NCBI GenBank assembly: GCA_029238125.1
Contig: JAQWGQ010000001.1
Location: forward strand, 1 to 64,000
Reading direction: 5' to 3'
Length of the DNA stretch: 64,000 nt
Source of the DNA: Flavobacteriaceae bacterium
Lineage (GTDB): Bacteria; Bacteroidota; Bacteroidia; Flavobacteriales; Flavobacteriaceae
Shown piece after piece: positions 27,003-35,659 of the stretch (positions are counted from its first letter, which is position 1; each line of letters opens with the position of its first letter). The translations under genes were made by a program, and so were the position numbers. Under the pieces are notes generated by a model that saw only the letters and a list, made by a program, of their open reading frames with translations, had not been told where the DNA came from and ran no database searches.

Positions 27003-27764
27003 TTAACGTACAAAAACAGGTGCAGCAAGATCGGTGGTATGTTCTTCGCTATAGCGGTAGCCATCGAGGTCAAAGCCCAATACATCATCGGCAGTTTGGG
27101 CATTGGTATCGATGAGGAAGCGCGCCATCAATCCTCTGGCTTTTTTGGCATAAAAAGAAATGATTTTGAGCTTACCGTTTTTGTAATCTTTAAATATAGG
27201 TTCAATGACATTTGCATCTAAATCGTCGAGTGAAACAGCAGAGGTATATTCCTTACTTGCAAGGTTGACGACACACTCATCGGCTTGGAGTTCGCCATTG
27301 AGTTGGGCAGTGATTTTATCTTGCCAAAAACCGTACAAATTCTTGCTGCCATTCACTGCAAAAGAGGTACCCATTTCCAAACGGTAGGGCTGCATGAGAT
27401 CAAAGGGCTTGAGTAGGCCATAAAGACCTGAAAGAATACGCAAGCTATTGTTGAGCGTGTCCCATTTGCCTTCTTCGATCGTATAGACGTCAAGACCTGC
27501 ATAAACATCCCCATCAAAAGCATAGACCGCTGGGCGGGCATTATCGGCAGTAAAGGGAACCGAAAAGCTTTGGTTACGGGTCCAATTCAGCTCGGCAAGT
27601 TTGTCGGAAATTCCCATGAGTGCCTTTAACTCGGCTGGTGATTTTTTTCGCAAAGCCGTATTGAGGGTAGCCGCTTCCTGAACAAAAACGGGTTGACTGC
27701 AAGTGGCATGCGGCAATGGGCTTTCGTAATTCAAAGACTTGGCAGGGGATACTAAAAGTTTCAT
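27003..27764 (-). CDS. yaaA: Peroxide stress protein YaaA (DUF328/UPF0246)
   Basis: YaaA lowers free iron during peroxide stress in E. coli and binds DNA. The 253-residue protein has the family start MKLLVSPAKSLNYESPLP, the middle ALYGLLKPFDL-like segment (LSGLYGLLKPFDLMQPYRLE) and the end YAKKARGLMARFLID. It is full-length and monocistronic. Confidence 0.93.
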   Translation of the reverse strand: MKLLVSPAKSLNYESPLPHATCSQPVFVQEAATLNTALRKKSPAELKALMGISDKLAELNWTRNQSFSVPFTADNARPAVYAFDGDVYAGLDVYTIEEGKWDTLNNSLRILSGLYGLLKPFDLMQPYRLEMGTSFAVNGSKNLYGFWQDKITAQLNGELQADECVVNLASKEYTSAVSLDDLDANVIEPIFKDYKNGKLKIISFYAKKARGLMARFLIDTNAQTADDVLGFDLDGYRYSEEHTTDLAAPVFVR

Positions 27765-27850
27765 ATCAATAGCTTTTGGTCAAAAATAACAAGGGTTTTT
27801 GGGATAGGCAAGTTCCAGATATTCAAAGTATTAATTATAAAAATGAATAT

Positions 27851-28870
27851 TTAGTCCAATCTGTGCTTTGCATAGTGTCGCCACTTGTCAAGCGCATTAA
27901 TCATATCGTCGGGCAGGGGAGCTTCAAATGAAATCGGTTTATCAGTGACAGGATGCGCAAAGCCAAGGGTTTGGGCGTGAAGTGCTTGACGTGGGAGCAA
28001 TTTGAAGCAATTGTCCACAAACTGTTTGTACTTTGTAAATGTGGTGCCTTTCAGGATGTTGTCCCCCCCATACCGAGCATCACTAAAAAGCGTGTGGCCA
28101 ATCGATTTTAGATGCGCTCGAATCTGATGGGTACGTCCTGTTTCCAGTTGGCATCGAAGTAGTGTGGTGTAGCCAAAACGTTCGACCACCTCATAGTGAG
28201 TGATGGCTTCTTTGCCTTGGTCCCCATCGGGAAACACCGTCATCAACAATCTGTTTTTGGGATCTCTACCAATATGCCCTTCGATCGTGCCCTTATCATC
28301 AACAACATCGCCCCAGACTAATGCGAGATAGCTGCGGTCAGAGGTCTTGTCAAAAAACTGTTTTGCCAGATGCGTCATTGCCTGTTCTGTTTTGGTAATA
28401 ACGAGCAAGCCGCTGGTGTCTTTATCAATACGGTGTACCAAACCGGGTCTTTCGTTGGTGTTTAAAGGCAAAGAATCAAAATGGTGTAGCAGAGCATTGA
28501 GCAGCGTGCCACTGTAATTTCCATGACCGGGATGAACAACCATGCCTGCAGCTTTATTGACCACAACCAAGGAATCATCTTCATACACAATATCGAGGGG
28601 TATTTCTTCTCCAACGAGCAAATTTTCATACGGAGGATGAGCAAACAAGACTTGTACTTTATCTCCGCCTTTGACCTTGTAGTTGGATTTGACAGCTAGA
28701 TCGTTGACATGGACACTCCCCGCTTTCGCTGCTTGTTGAATTTTGTTGCGGGTGGCATTTTCAATACGATTCATCAAAAACTTATCGACGCGCAAGGGTT
28801 GTTGTCCACTGTCGGCCGTAAAGACATAATGCTCATATAGTGTATCGTCTTGGTCTTGTGTTTCCATCAT
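27851..28870 (-). CDS. rluD: RluA/RluD-family rRNA pseudouridine synthase
   Basis: Isomerises uridines in 23S rRNA, probably in helix 69 if it is a true RluD. The 339-residue protein has an N-terminal S4 RNA-binding domain (LRVDKFLMNRIENATRNKIQ, then VNDLAVKSNYKVKGGDKV) and the catalytic domain with GLVHRIDKDTSGLLVITKT containing the catalytic Asp, and GRTHQIRAHL. The RluD assignment rests on S4 domain plus context (downstream of the PASTA protein, next to ddl, as in other flavobacteria). Overlaps the PASTA gene by 4 bases. Confidence 0.88.
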   Translation of the reverse strand: MMETQDQDDTLYEHYVFTADSGQQPLRVDKFLMNRIENATRNKIQQAAKAGSVHVNDLAVKSNYKVKGGDKVQVLFAHPPYENLLVGEEIPLDIVYEDDSLVVVNKAAGMVVHPGHGNYSGTLLNALLHHFDSLPLNTNERPGLVHRIDKDTSGLLVITKTEQAMTHLAKQFFDKTSDRSYLALVWGDVVDDKGTIEGHIGRDPKNRLLMTVFPDGDQGKEAITHYEVVERFGYTTLLRCQLETGRTHQIRAHLKSIGHTLFSDARYGGDNILKGTTFTKYKQFVDNCFKLLPRQALHAQTLGFAHPVTDKPISFEAPLPDDMINALDKWRHYAKHRLD

Positions 28871-29424
28871 CGGCCTCGTCTTCCATTTCCAAGAACCAAA
28901 TCAACTTTGGACGATTTTGGGATTTTATCACCCGGATCAATCTCGTCGCCTTCAAAGCGCAAAGCCAAGACCATATCTTTACCAATATTGTTACGATAGC
29001 TTATGTTTCCAACCTCCAACCCGGCAGCGCGCAAAGAGGATACCGCATTGCGATAGGTTACTTGCACCACATTGGGCACAGATACCTTTCGGTAGGTAGA
29101 TGGGTTGAGCGTGAGGTAAATTTTACGTCCTCGCTTGACTTCATCATGGGCTCGCGGTTGGTGTTCGATTACCGATAGCGGGGCAATTTCAGGGTTGAAT
29201 TGGGTGGAGTCGATGACTTCAAAATTGAGTCGCAAATCGGAAAGCAAATCTTCGGCCTCCGCCAGAGGGATTTGGTGAAGGTCTGGAACCTCAATCAAAC
29301 GGTTTTGACGGGTGTGAAAGCGTAAAACCAAAAACAATAGAAAAACCAAAGCAACTCCAAGGACACTTGCTTTTAGGAGTGCCAAGAAAAAGGATTTGCT
29401 GATAAAAAATCGAAGTCGTCGCAT
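28867..29424 (-). CDS. PASTA-domain membrane protein
   Basis: Protein of 185 residues from the ATG at 29424 (MRRLRFFISKSFF); the longer frame to 29463 would overlap ddl. One membrane span (about residues 11-33) is followed by two PASTA domains, one beginning IEVPDLHQIPLAEAEDLL and one SVPNVVQVTYRNAVSSLRAA. PASTA domains bind peptidoglycan stem peptides; here no kinase or transpeptidase domain is attached. A TAATTTTG box lies five bases before the ATG. It is divergent from ddl, a wall-precursor gene, and co-transcribed with the pseudouridine synthase. Confidence 0.88.
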   Translation of the reverse strand: MRRLRFFISKSFFLALLKASVLGVALVFLLFLVLRFHTRQNRLIEVPDLHQIPLAEAEDLLSDLRLNFEVIDSTQFNPEIAPLSVIEHQPRAHDEVKRGRKIYLTLNPSTYRKVSVPNVVQVTYRNAVSSLRAAGLEVGNISYRNNIGKDMVLALRFEGDEIDPGDKIPKSSKVDLVLGNGRRGR

Positions 29425-29441
29425 TCGGTCAAAATTAATGA

Positions 29442-29449
29442 TATTTTTG
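29442..29449 (+). promoter_or_regulatory. ddl -7 box, 4 bases before the start codon
   Basis: TATTTTTG-tcaa-ATG. Placement implies a leaderless ddl mRNA. No good -33 TTG is visible at 17-21 bases upstream, so the promoter may be weak. Confidence 0.5.
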
Positions 29450-29453
29450 TCAA

Positions 29454-30416
29454 ATGAAACCACGTATAGCCGTAATCATGGGTGGGTACACCTCCGAGCA
29501 TGACATTTCGCTGAAAAGTGGAGCTGTCGTGATGGCCCATATCGACAAAGAGGTTTATGATCCTTACTCTGTACGCATCGACAAAGATGCCTGGCTTGTT
29601 GAGGTTGATGGCAGTTGGAAACCGATTGACATTGCTGATTTTAGTAGTGGTAATCTTCGATTTGATGCAGTATTTAATGCTGTGCATGGTACACCGGGTG
29701 AAAATGGAGAGCTGCAGACCTATCTTGACAGTTTGCAAATCCCCTACACTGGCTGTGCAGCAGAGGTCTCTTCTCTCACTTACAACAAGGCAAAAACATT
29801 AGAATACTTAGGACCACATGGGATTGCCATGGCAACGCGTATTGTCCTTTCAGTTGGGGACGCAATCGATACGCAAAAGATTGTCGAAAAAGTGGGGCTA
29901 CCCTGCTTTGTTAAAGCCAACCAAGCGGGAAGCAGCTTTGGAGTATCAAAGGTGTACGAAGAAAACAACTTACGTGCGGCGATCGAAGTTGCTCACAGAG
30001 AAGATAGCGGGGTGTTGATCGAGTCGTTTTTGCAAGGGACCGAAGTTTCTATTGGCGTTATCACCTATCAGGGTAAGGTGCGTGTTTTGGCACCAACGGA
30101 AATTGTCACAGATGAGGATTTTTTTGATTTTAGCGCCAAATACGAAGGGAAGTCAAAAGAAATTACCCCTGCTCGGCTACGTGAATCGCAACATCAAGCA
30201 TTGCGAATTGTAGCGGAAAAAGTCTATTCCGCATTGGGTATGAAAGGCATGAGCCGAAGTGATTTTATTTTTGTCGGAGACGTCCCCCACTTTTTGGAAA
30301 TCAATACCGTTCCTGGCCTAACAGAAGAAAGTTTGCTGCCACAGCAAGCCAAACACGCTGGTATATCGCTGAGGGATCTATTTGGCAATGCGCTAGTCGA
30401 AGCCATGGAAAAATAA
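29454..30416 (+). CDS. ddl: D-alanine--D-alanine ligase
   Basis: Makes the D-Ala-D-Ala dipeptide for peptidoglycan. The 320-residue ATP-grasp enzyme shows the N-terminal IAVIMGGYTSEHDISLKSGA, AVFNAVHGTPGENGELQTYL, YTGCAAEVSSLTYNKAKTLE, the ATP lysine in GLPCFVKANQAGSSFGVSKV, and the metal/substrate end FLEINTVPGLTEESLLPQQ. Followed by coaD after 13 bases. Confidence 0.97.
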   Translation: MKPRIAVIMGGYTSEHDISLKSGAVVMAHIDKEVYDPYSVRIDKDAWLVEVDGSWKPIDIADFSSGNLRFDAVFNAVHGTPGENGELQTYLDSLQIPYTGCAAEVSSLTYNKAKTLEYLGPHGIAMATRIVLSVGDAIDTQKIVEKVGLPCFVKANQAGSSFGVSKVYEENNLRAAIEVAHREDSGVLIESFLQGTEVSIGVITYQGKVRVLAPTEIVTDEDFFDFSAKYEGKSKEITPARLRESQHQALRIVAEKVYSALGMKGMSRSDFIFVGDVPHFLEINTVPGLTEESLLPQQAKHAGISLRDLFGNALVEAMEK

Positions 30417-30417
30417 A

Positions 30418-30425
30418 TACCTTTG
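30418..30425 (+). promoter_or_regulatory. coaD -7 box, 4 bases before the start codon
   Basis: TACCTTTG-cact-ATG overlaps the end of ddl. It suggests an internal, leaderless start for coaD in addition to read-through from ddl. Confidence 0.5.
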
Positions 30426-30429
30426 CACT

Positions 30430-30882
30430 ATGAAACGAGCCGTTTTTCCCGGGTCCTTTGATCCGCTCACATTAGGTCATCAAGACATCGTTGAGCGTGG
30501 AGCAACCATTTTTGACGAGATTATCGTTGGGATTGGGTATAATGCCGAAAAAAGCCATATGTTCTCAATCGAACAGCGCAAACAATTTATTGTGCAATGC
30601 TTTGAAGACAACCCCAAAGTTAAGGTGATGGACTACCAAGGACTCACCATTGATTTTTGTAATTCCGTAGGCGCCAACTATCTTCTGCGAGGTGTTCGTA
30701 ACAACGGAGATTTTGAGTTTGAAAAAGCCATTGCCCGAACCAACCGTGAGTTGTCAAATATCGAAACGGTCTTTTTATTGACCTCAATTCAAACTTCATT
30801 TATTAGCAGTAGCATCGTTAGAGAAATCATCCGCAACAAAGGAGATTATAAACGATTTGTGCCAGATTGTGTTCGGATCTAA
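30430..30882 (+). CDS. coaD: Phosphopantetheine adenylyltransferase
   Basis: Fourth step of coenzyme A synthesis: 4'-phosphopantetheine + ATP to dephospho-CoA. The 150-residue protein has the nucleotidyltransferase motif AVFPGSFDPLTLGHQDIV, the LLRGVRNNGDFEFE loop and TSFISSSIVREI near the ATP site. Its last 4 bases overlap the convergent NUDIX gene. Confidence 0.97.
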   Translation: MKRAVFPGSFDPLTLGHQDIVERGATIFDEIIVGIGYNAEKSHMFSIEQRKQFIVQCFEDNPKVKVMDYQGLTIDFCNSVGANYLLRGVRNNGDFEFEKAIARTNRELSNIETVFLLTSIQTSFISSSIVREIIRNKGDYKRFVPDCVRI

Positions 30883-31448
30883 CCAATCTTCAATTCTTTC
30901 AGTAAATACTTGATATTGCCATATGAATTTTTTAAGGCCTTGGCCGTTTTCTTCGGTCCTTTCCATTTGGCTTTTGTGATGTCTTCCTGAAGCTCAGGTT
31001 TGAGTTTGCCAGTGTAGGTTGTCGTCATATAAAACCAATGGGTTTCTTTGAGTTGGTATTTGTCGTTGCGTTTAAATATGTGATAGGTCACACCCGCGAA
31101 TCCATTGAGCTGAAGTTTTTTGACTCCTGTTTCTTCTTTGACCTCACGCTTTGCTCCTTTTTCAAGGGTCTCTCCCTTGTCAATTTTACCTTTGGGCAAA
31201 TCCCATTTCCCTTTTCGAAAAATAAAAAGCATCTTTCCGCTTTGGTTCCGAACCAATCCTCCTCCCGCTTGAACAACTGACAATTTGGATTTAAAAGTCT
31301 CCAAAAGCGTTGCGGGATCATCTCCGATCAAATATATTTTCCTTGCTTTGGACTCCTTTAGAACTTGTAAAATGGTCTGAAAAGATGTAGCTGCAAGAGG
31401 TAATACCAAGGCATGTTTGGATTTTGGGAGTACGGTCGTTAAGATCAT
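30879..31448 (-). CDS. NUDIX hydrolase
   Basis: Hydrolase of nucleoside diphosphates linked to another moiety. The ATG at 31448 (MILTTVLPKSKHALVLP) gives 189 residues; the open frame extends to 31487 but would overlap the pyrE start. The Nudix box is complete: GKIDKGETLEKGAKREVKEE followed by TGV, matching GX5EX7REUXEEXGU. An N-terminal segment of about 70 residues precedes the domain and carries ARKIYLIGDDPATLLETF. Substrate unknown. Confidence 0.87.
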   Translation of the reverse strand: MILTTVLPKSKHALVLPLAATSFQTILQVLKESKARKIYLIGDDPATLLETFKSKLSVVQAGGGLVRNQSGKMLFIFRKGKWDLPKGKIDKGETLEKGAKREVKEETGVKKLQLNGFAGVTYHIFKRNDKYQLKETHWFYMTTTYTGKLKPELQEDITKAKWKGPKKTAKALKNSYGNIKYLLKELKIG

Positions 31449-31473
31449 CAATTTTGTATTGATAAAAACTTTA

Positions 31474-31481
31474 TACTTTTG
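31474..31481 (+). promoter_or_regulatory. pyrE -7 box, 4 bases before the start codon
   Basis: TACTTTTG-tccc-ATG. Leaderless mRNA is implied. It also supports choosing the ATG at 31486 over an upstream in-frame ATG. Confidence 0.55.
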
Positions 31482-31485
31482 TCCC

Positions 31486-32127
31486 ATGATTCACGATTCC
31501 TTCACAGCCAAAAAAGTTGCTGAGTTACTGATACAAATTAATGCAATAAAGTTGGAACCTAAAAATCCATTTACTTGGGCCAGTGGGTGGAAATCTCCAA
31601 TATATTGTGACAATCGCATCGCATTGTCATATCCAACTGTTCGGACATACATCCGCGAACAATTTGCAAAGCAAATTGAATCCATATATGGCAAGCCCGA
31701 CGTGATTGCAGGCGTGGCAACTGGTGCCATTGGGATTGGAGCTTTGGTTGCCGAGGAACTCAACTTACCTTTTGTTTACATCCGCCCAAAGCCCAAAGGA
31801 CACGGACGAAAAAACCAGATAGAAGGAATCTTGCCAAAAAACAGTCAAGTTGTTGTGATTGAAGACCTCATCAGCACTGGAAAAAGCAGCATGGAAGCCA
31901 TCAAAGCATTGCAGGAAAGCGATGCATCGATAAAATGCTTACTATCGATTTTTGATTACAATTTTCAGGTTGCCGAAAAACGATTTAATCAAGAGGGGAT
32001 CAGCGTTTATTCATTGAGTGATTACGAGCATTTAATTGAGCTTGCCACCGAAAACCGCTTTATCCTCAAAAGCGAAGAAAAAATGTTGCAAAAATGGCGT
32101 TTGGCACCCGAAAAATGGAAACCATAA
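31486..32127 (+). CDS. pyrE: Orotate phosphoribosyltransferase
   Basis: Adds phosphoribose to orotate in pyrimidine synthesis. The ATG at 31486 gives 213 residues (MIHDSFTAKKVAELLIQ). Substrate segment FTWASGWKSPIYCDNR, RPKPKGHGRKNQIEG loop and the PRPP motif VVVIEDLISTGKSSMEAI are present. Divergent from the NUDIX gene; followed 4 bases later by a START-like gene. Confidence 0.95.
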   Translation: MIHDSFTAKKVAELLIQINAIKLEPKNPFTWASGWKSPIYCDNRIALSYPTVRTYIREQFAKQIESIYGKPDVIAGVATGAIGIGALVAEELNLPFVYIRPKPKGHGRKNQIEGILPKNSQVVVIEDLISTGKSSMEAIKALQESDASIKCLLSIFDYNFQVAEKRFNQEGISVYSLSDYEHLIELATENRFILKSEEKMLQKWRLAPEKWKP

Positions 32128-32131
32128 TAAT

Positions 32132-32521
32132 ATGGAAATCAATAGCTCGATAACTCGTGTTGATCATTCAACCGAACAACTTTTTTCTAAACTCTCCAGT
32201 GTTGAAACCTATGAGGGTCTGATGCCAGAAGGTGCAGCGTTTACAAAAATAGACGACAGTCGATTTCGATTTAAACTAGGTGGTATGCCAGAAATTGGAC
32301 TAACAATCGGCGATAAACAACCCAACGAATCAATTGTATTGACATCTTCCAGTGAAAAAATTTCTTTTTCACTGCGTGGGCAGTTGACAAAAATCTCGGA
32401 AACGCAAACCGATGTTCAATTGCAATTTGAAGGGGATTTTAACCCCATGATGGCAATGATGGTCAAAAAGCCCTTAACCCAATTTATGGAGTCATTGATC
32501 GGAAATATGCACAAACTGTAA
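32132..32521 (+). CDS. START/SRPBCC-like small protein
   Basis: Protein of 129 residues starting MEINSSITRVDHSTEQLFSK; a longer frame upstream lies within pyrE and is not used. The pattern (N-terminal strand, VDHSTEQLFSKLSSVETYEG helix, alternating strands, C-terminal helix with MVKKPLTQFMESLIGNM) resembles the SRPBCC lipid/ligand-binding fold seen in small flavobacterial proteins next to pyrE. No catalytic residues can be named. Its end overlaps birA by 30 bases, tail to tail. Confidence 0.7.
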   Translation: MEINSSITRVDHSTEQLFSKLSSVETYEGLMPEGAAFTKIDDSRFRFKLGGMPEIGLTIGDKQPNESIVLTSSSEKISFSLRGQLTKISETQTDVQLQFEGDFNPMMAMMVKKPLTQFMESLIGNMHKL

Positions 32522-33217
32522 TTCCTTTACTTCAAACAGCTGCTCACCAATTTCGGTTTCGAGTACAAGTTTTCCATCTGGAGTAACCGATCGGATAATC
32601 CCTTGAAACTCATGTTTGCCACTCATAAACCGTCTGCTTTGGTTCAAACCATAGAGAGATTGCTGATAGGCAGCATCCCAATCTTTCCCAGGGAGAGTTA
32701 ATCCTTCTATAAGTTTGGGAACTACAGACAACAGCAGGGTGTCCAAATCATAGGTCTTTGCCGTGCGTAGACGCATAGAAGTGGCATTGGGGAGCTGTGG
32801 AAATTGAATTTGATTGACATTGATTCCCATCCCAATAATAATTGACTTTGCCGTTGACTTCTGCATACTGCTTTCCACTAAAATTCCAGCCAATTTTTTA
32901 TGGCCTGACAAAATGTCGTTTGGCCATTTCACAGAGATATTTGGGATTTGAAGCGATAAAAGCCAGTCTGCCAAACAAACAGAAACGATTTTATGGATTG
33001 AAAAAAGTTGATCTGCATTTCGAGTTAGATTTGGTATGTACAGAGAAAACATCAGATTTTCACCAGCTTGACTTGTCCAAACTTGCCCGCGCTGTCCTTT
33101 TCCCTTTTTTTGAAAAAGACTCCAAACAACAGTGGGTGTTGTCAACTTATTTACCATTAACATTTGACGCAAGTGATCATTGGTCGAGTCGGTGGCATCA
33201 AGTTTGATTAAGTGCAT
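32492..33217 (-). CDS. birA: Biotin--[acetyl-CoA-carboxylase] ligase (no DNA-binding domain)
   Basis: Attaches biotin to carboxylases. At 241 residues it lacks the N-terminal helix-turn-helix of E. coli BirA and begins directly with the catalytic domain (LDATDSTNDHLRQML). Biotin-site KGKGQRGQVW replaces the usual GRGRRGR, WPNDILSGHKKLAGILVE carries the catalytic lysine, and IIGMGINVNQ follows. It therefore cannot be a biotin repressor. Confidence 0.92.
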   Translation of the reverse strand: MHLIKLDATDSTNDHLRQMLMVNKLTTPTVVWSLFQKKGKGQRGQVWTSQAGENLMFSLYIPNLTRNADQLFSIHKIVSVCLADWLLSLQIPNISVKWPNDILSGHKKLAGILVESSMQKSTAKSIIIGMGINVNQIQFPQLPNATSMRLRTAKTYDLDTLLLSVVPKLIEGLTLPGKDWDAAYQQSLYGLNQSRRFMSGKHEFQGIIRSVTPDGKLVLETEIGEQLFEVKELQFVHISDQ

Positions 33218-33221
33218 GTAA

Positions 33222-33229
33222 CAAAGCTA
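33222..33229 (-). promoter_or_regulatory. birA -7 box, 4 bases before the start codon
   Basis: TAGCTTTG-ttac-ATG on the minus strand; a leaderless mRNA is implied. Confidence 0.5.
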
Positions 33230-33237
33230 GCAATATC

Positions 33238-33256
33238 AATTCGTATTACACGAATT
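33238..33256. repeat. Inverted repeat in the birA/rsfS divergent promoter region
   Basis: AATTCGT and ACGAATT (7-bp arms) are separated by ATTAC. The site lies between the two divergent starts, just upstream of the rsfS-side TAGATTTG box (33262-33269). It could bind a regulator of either gene; none is known. Confidence 0.4.
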
Positions 33257-33284
33257 TGTAATAGATTTGCTTTATCTTGATTAT

Positions 33285-33653
33285 ATGAGTAAACTCGAAA
33301 ACACGGATCAACTCATCGCAGCAATTGTCGATGCTCTTGAAAATATAAAAGGGGAAGACATCCGCATATTGGATTTGAGAGACATTGAAAACGCCGTGTG
33401 CAAATATTTTATCATTTGTTCAGGGAGCTCAAATACGCAAGTAAATGCCTTGGCTGGATCTGTCCAAAAACAGGTGAGCAAATCCCTTCGAGAAAAGCCA
33501 TTTCAGGTTGAGGGAACCGAAACGGCTGAATGGGTGCTTTTGGATTATATCGACATTGTCGTTCATATTTTTCAAAAATCTGTTCGAGAATACTATGACA
33601 TCGAATCCTTGTGGGGCGATGCAAAATTGACTGAAATTGCTTCTAACTATTGA
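33285..33653 (+). CDS. rsfS: Ribosomal silencing factor RsfS (Iojap family)
   Basis: Binds uL14 and keeps the subunits apart in starvation. From the ATG at 33285 it has 122 residues. Family segments: DIRILDLRDIENAVCKYFII, CSGSSNTQVNALAGSVQ, EWVLLDYIDIVVHIFQ and YYDIESLWGDAK. The ATG of ftsH follows 3 bases after its stop codon, the order being common in flavobacteria. Confidence 0.95.
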   Translation: MSKLENTDQLIAAIVDALENIKGEDIRILDLRDIENAVCKYFIICSGSSNTQVNALAGSVQKQVSKSLREKPFQVEGTETAEWVLLDYIDIVVHIFQKSVREYYDIESLWGDAKLTEIASNY

Positions 33654-33655
33654 TA

Positions 33656-35626
33656 ATGGCTAAAAAAGAAAAAACTCCTAACAAAAAATCAAATATTAGT
33701 GCCTATTGGTTGTACGGCTTGATTGCTGTGTTTTTTATCAGCATGTCATACTTCAATAAAGATGGCATGACCAAAGACCAACGCATTAACATCTCTGCCT
33801 TTGAGCGATTTCTAAATGATGACGAGGTGGAGCGTGTGTTGGTGATCAACAAAAGCCTGGCGCAAGTCACCATTAAAGATGATGCCTTACAAACTTCAAA
33901 GCACAAAGCTGCCCGATCGACAGATTTTTTGGGTCGTTCAAATGCCAAAGGACCACACTACCAGTTTGAAGTGGGTAACCTCGAGATTTTCCAAACCAAA
34001 TTGGAAGAAGCAAAAAGTAAAGGGGCTGAATTTGACTACGACTTTAAAACCGTTGAAAATCGATGGCTCGATGTGATGCTGAGTTTTCTACCCCTTGTCC
34101 TGATTATCGGGGTATGGATTTTCCTCATGCGCCGCATGTCTGGCGGAGGAGCTGGCGGAGGAGGTCAGATATTTAATATCGGAAAGTCAAAAGCAAAACT
34201 CTTTGACGAGAAGTCAAACGTAAAAGTAACCTTTAAAGATGTTGCTGGGCTTGAAGGCGCCAAGGAAGAGGTGCAAGAAATTGTAGACTTTTTGAAAAAC
34301 CCGAGTAAATACACCGTTTTGGGTGGTAAAATCCCAAGGGGTGCCTTGCTAGTTGGCCCTCCAGGAACGGGAAAAACACTCTTGGCTAAGGCTGTTGCCG
34401 GGGAAGCAAAAGTTCCCTTTTTCTCCCTTTCGGGGTCGGACTTTGTAGAAATGTTTGTGGGGGTCGGTGCTTCGCGAGTACGCGATTTGTTTAAACAAGC
34501 AAAAGACAAATCACCAGCTATCATTTTTATCGACGAAATTGACGCCATCGGACGTGCACGCGGAAAGAGCAATATGACGGGTTCGAATGACGAACGCGAA
34601 AATACGCTCAACCAGCTACTCACCGAAATGGATGGTTTTGGAACCGATACTAATGTGATTGTATTGGCAGCAACCAACCGATCGGATGTATTGGACAAAG
34701 CCCTGATGCGAGCTGGACGTTTTGATCGACAGATATATGTGGATTTACCCGACTTGCGTGAGCGCGAAGAAATTTTTAAAGTGCATTTAAGCCCCCTCAA
34801 AGTTGACAAACAACTCGATGTGAGTTTTTTGGCCAAACAAACCCCTGGGTTTTCAGGGGCGGATATTGCAAATGTCTGTAATGAGTCGGCTCTTATTGCT
34901 GCACGGAAAAGTAAGAAAAAGGTTGATCGACAAGACTTTCTCGATGCGGTTGATCGAATTGTTGGTGGCTTAGAGAAAAAGAGTAAGATCATAACGCCCT
35001 CAGAAAAGAAAACCATTGCCTTCCACGAAGCAGGTCACGCTACAGTAAGTTGGATGCTAGAACATGCAGCCCCACTTGTGAAGGTTACCATCGTACCTAG
35101 AGGTCAATCTCTTGGAGCAGCGTGGTACTTGCCAGAGGAGCGTCAAATTGTACGGACAGAACAAATGCTTGACGAAATGTGTGCTACCCTAGGTGGTCGT
35201 GCTGCCGAACAAATCATTTTTGGTAAAATCTCGACGGGTGCCCTGAGTGACCTCGTAAAGGTAACACGACAAGCTCGTGCAATTGTTACTATTTATGGGT
35301 TGAATGATAAAATTGGAAATATCACCTATTACGATACTAATGGGCAAAATGAGTTTGAGTTTACAAAACCGTACAGCGAGGAAACCGCAAAGCAAATTGA
35401 TGAAGAAATTTCAAAAATTGTAGAACGGGAATACAAAAGAGCACTGGCACTGTTGCGGAAACACAAAAAGAAACTCACTGAATTGGCAGAGCATCTTCTC
35501 GAAAAAGAGGTGATTTTTAAAGATGATCTGGTCACTATTTTTGGGAAGCGTCCATTTGAGAAGGAAGAAATCGTTGAGGAGAAACCCAAATCATCTTCCG
35601 CAAAGAAGACAGCGAAGTCCACATAG
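33656..35626 (+). CDS. ftsH: ATP-dependent zinc metalloprotease FtsH
   Basis: Membrane-bound AAA+ protease. The ATG at 33656 gives 656 residues (MAKKEKTPNKKSN). Two membrane spans (about residues 16-33 and 140-158) flank the periplasmic part; a Gly-rich linker follows. The AAA domain has Walker A GPPGTGKTLLAKAVAG, Walker B AIIFIDEIDAIG and the SRH ALMRAGRFDRQIYVDLPD. The protease domain has the zinc site HEAGHATVSW. The tail is charged (EEKPKSSSAKKTAKST). Normal length and intact. Confidence 0.98.
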   Translation: MAKKEKTPNKKSNISAYWLYGLIAVFFISMSYFNKDGMTKDQRINISAFERFLNDDEVERVLVINKSLAQVTIKDDALQTSKHKAARSTDFLGRSNAKGPHYQFEVGNLEIFQTKLEEAKSKGAEFDYDFKTVENRWLDVMLSFLPLVLIIGVWIFLMRRMSGGGAGGGGQIFNIGKSKAKLFDEKSNVKVTFKDVAGLEGAKEEVQEIVDFLKNPSKYTVLGGKIPRGALLVGPPGTGKTLLAKAVAGEAKVPFFSLSGSDFVEMFVGVGASRVRDLFKQAKDKSPAIIFIDEIDAIGRARGKSNMTGSNDERENTLNQLLTEMDGFGTDTNVIVLAATNRSDVLDKALMRAGRFDRQIYVDLPDLREREEIFKVHLSPLKVDKQLDVSFLAKQTPGFSGADIANVCNESALIAARKSKKKVDRQDFLDAVDRIVGGLEKKSKIITPSEKKTIAFHEAGHATVSWMLEHAAPLVKVTIVPRGQSLGAAWYLPEERQIVRTEQMLDEMCATLGGRAAEQIIFGKISTGALSDLVKVTRQARAIVTIYGLNDKIGNITYYDTNGQNEFEFTKPYSEETAKQIDEEISKIVEREYKRALALLRKHKKKLTELAEHLLEKEVIFKDDLVTIFGKRPFEKEEIVEEKPKSSSAKKTAKST

Positions 35627-35659
35627 TTTGCTATCTTTATCGTTTCAAACAACAAAGTC

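Noticed and set aside
34165..35016. 283-residue minus-strand ORF inside ftsH
   Set aside because: Antisense to the AAA domain; sequence is Ser/Arg-rich without domains. ftsH is certain on the other strand.
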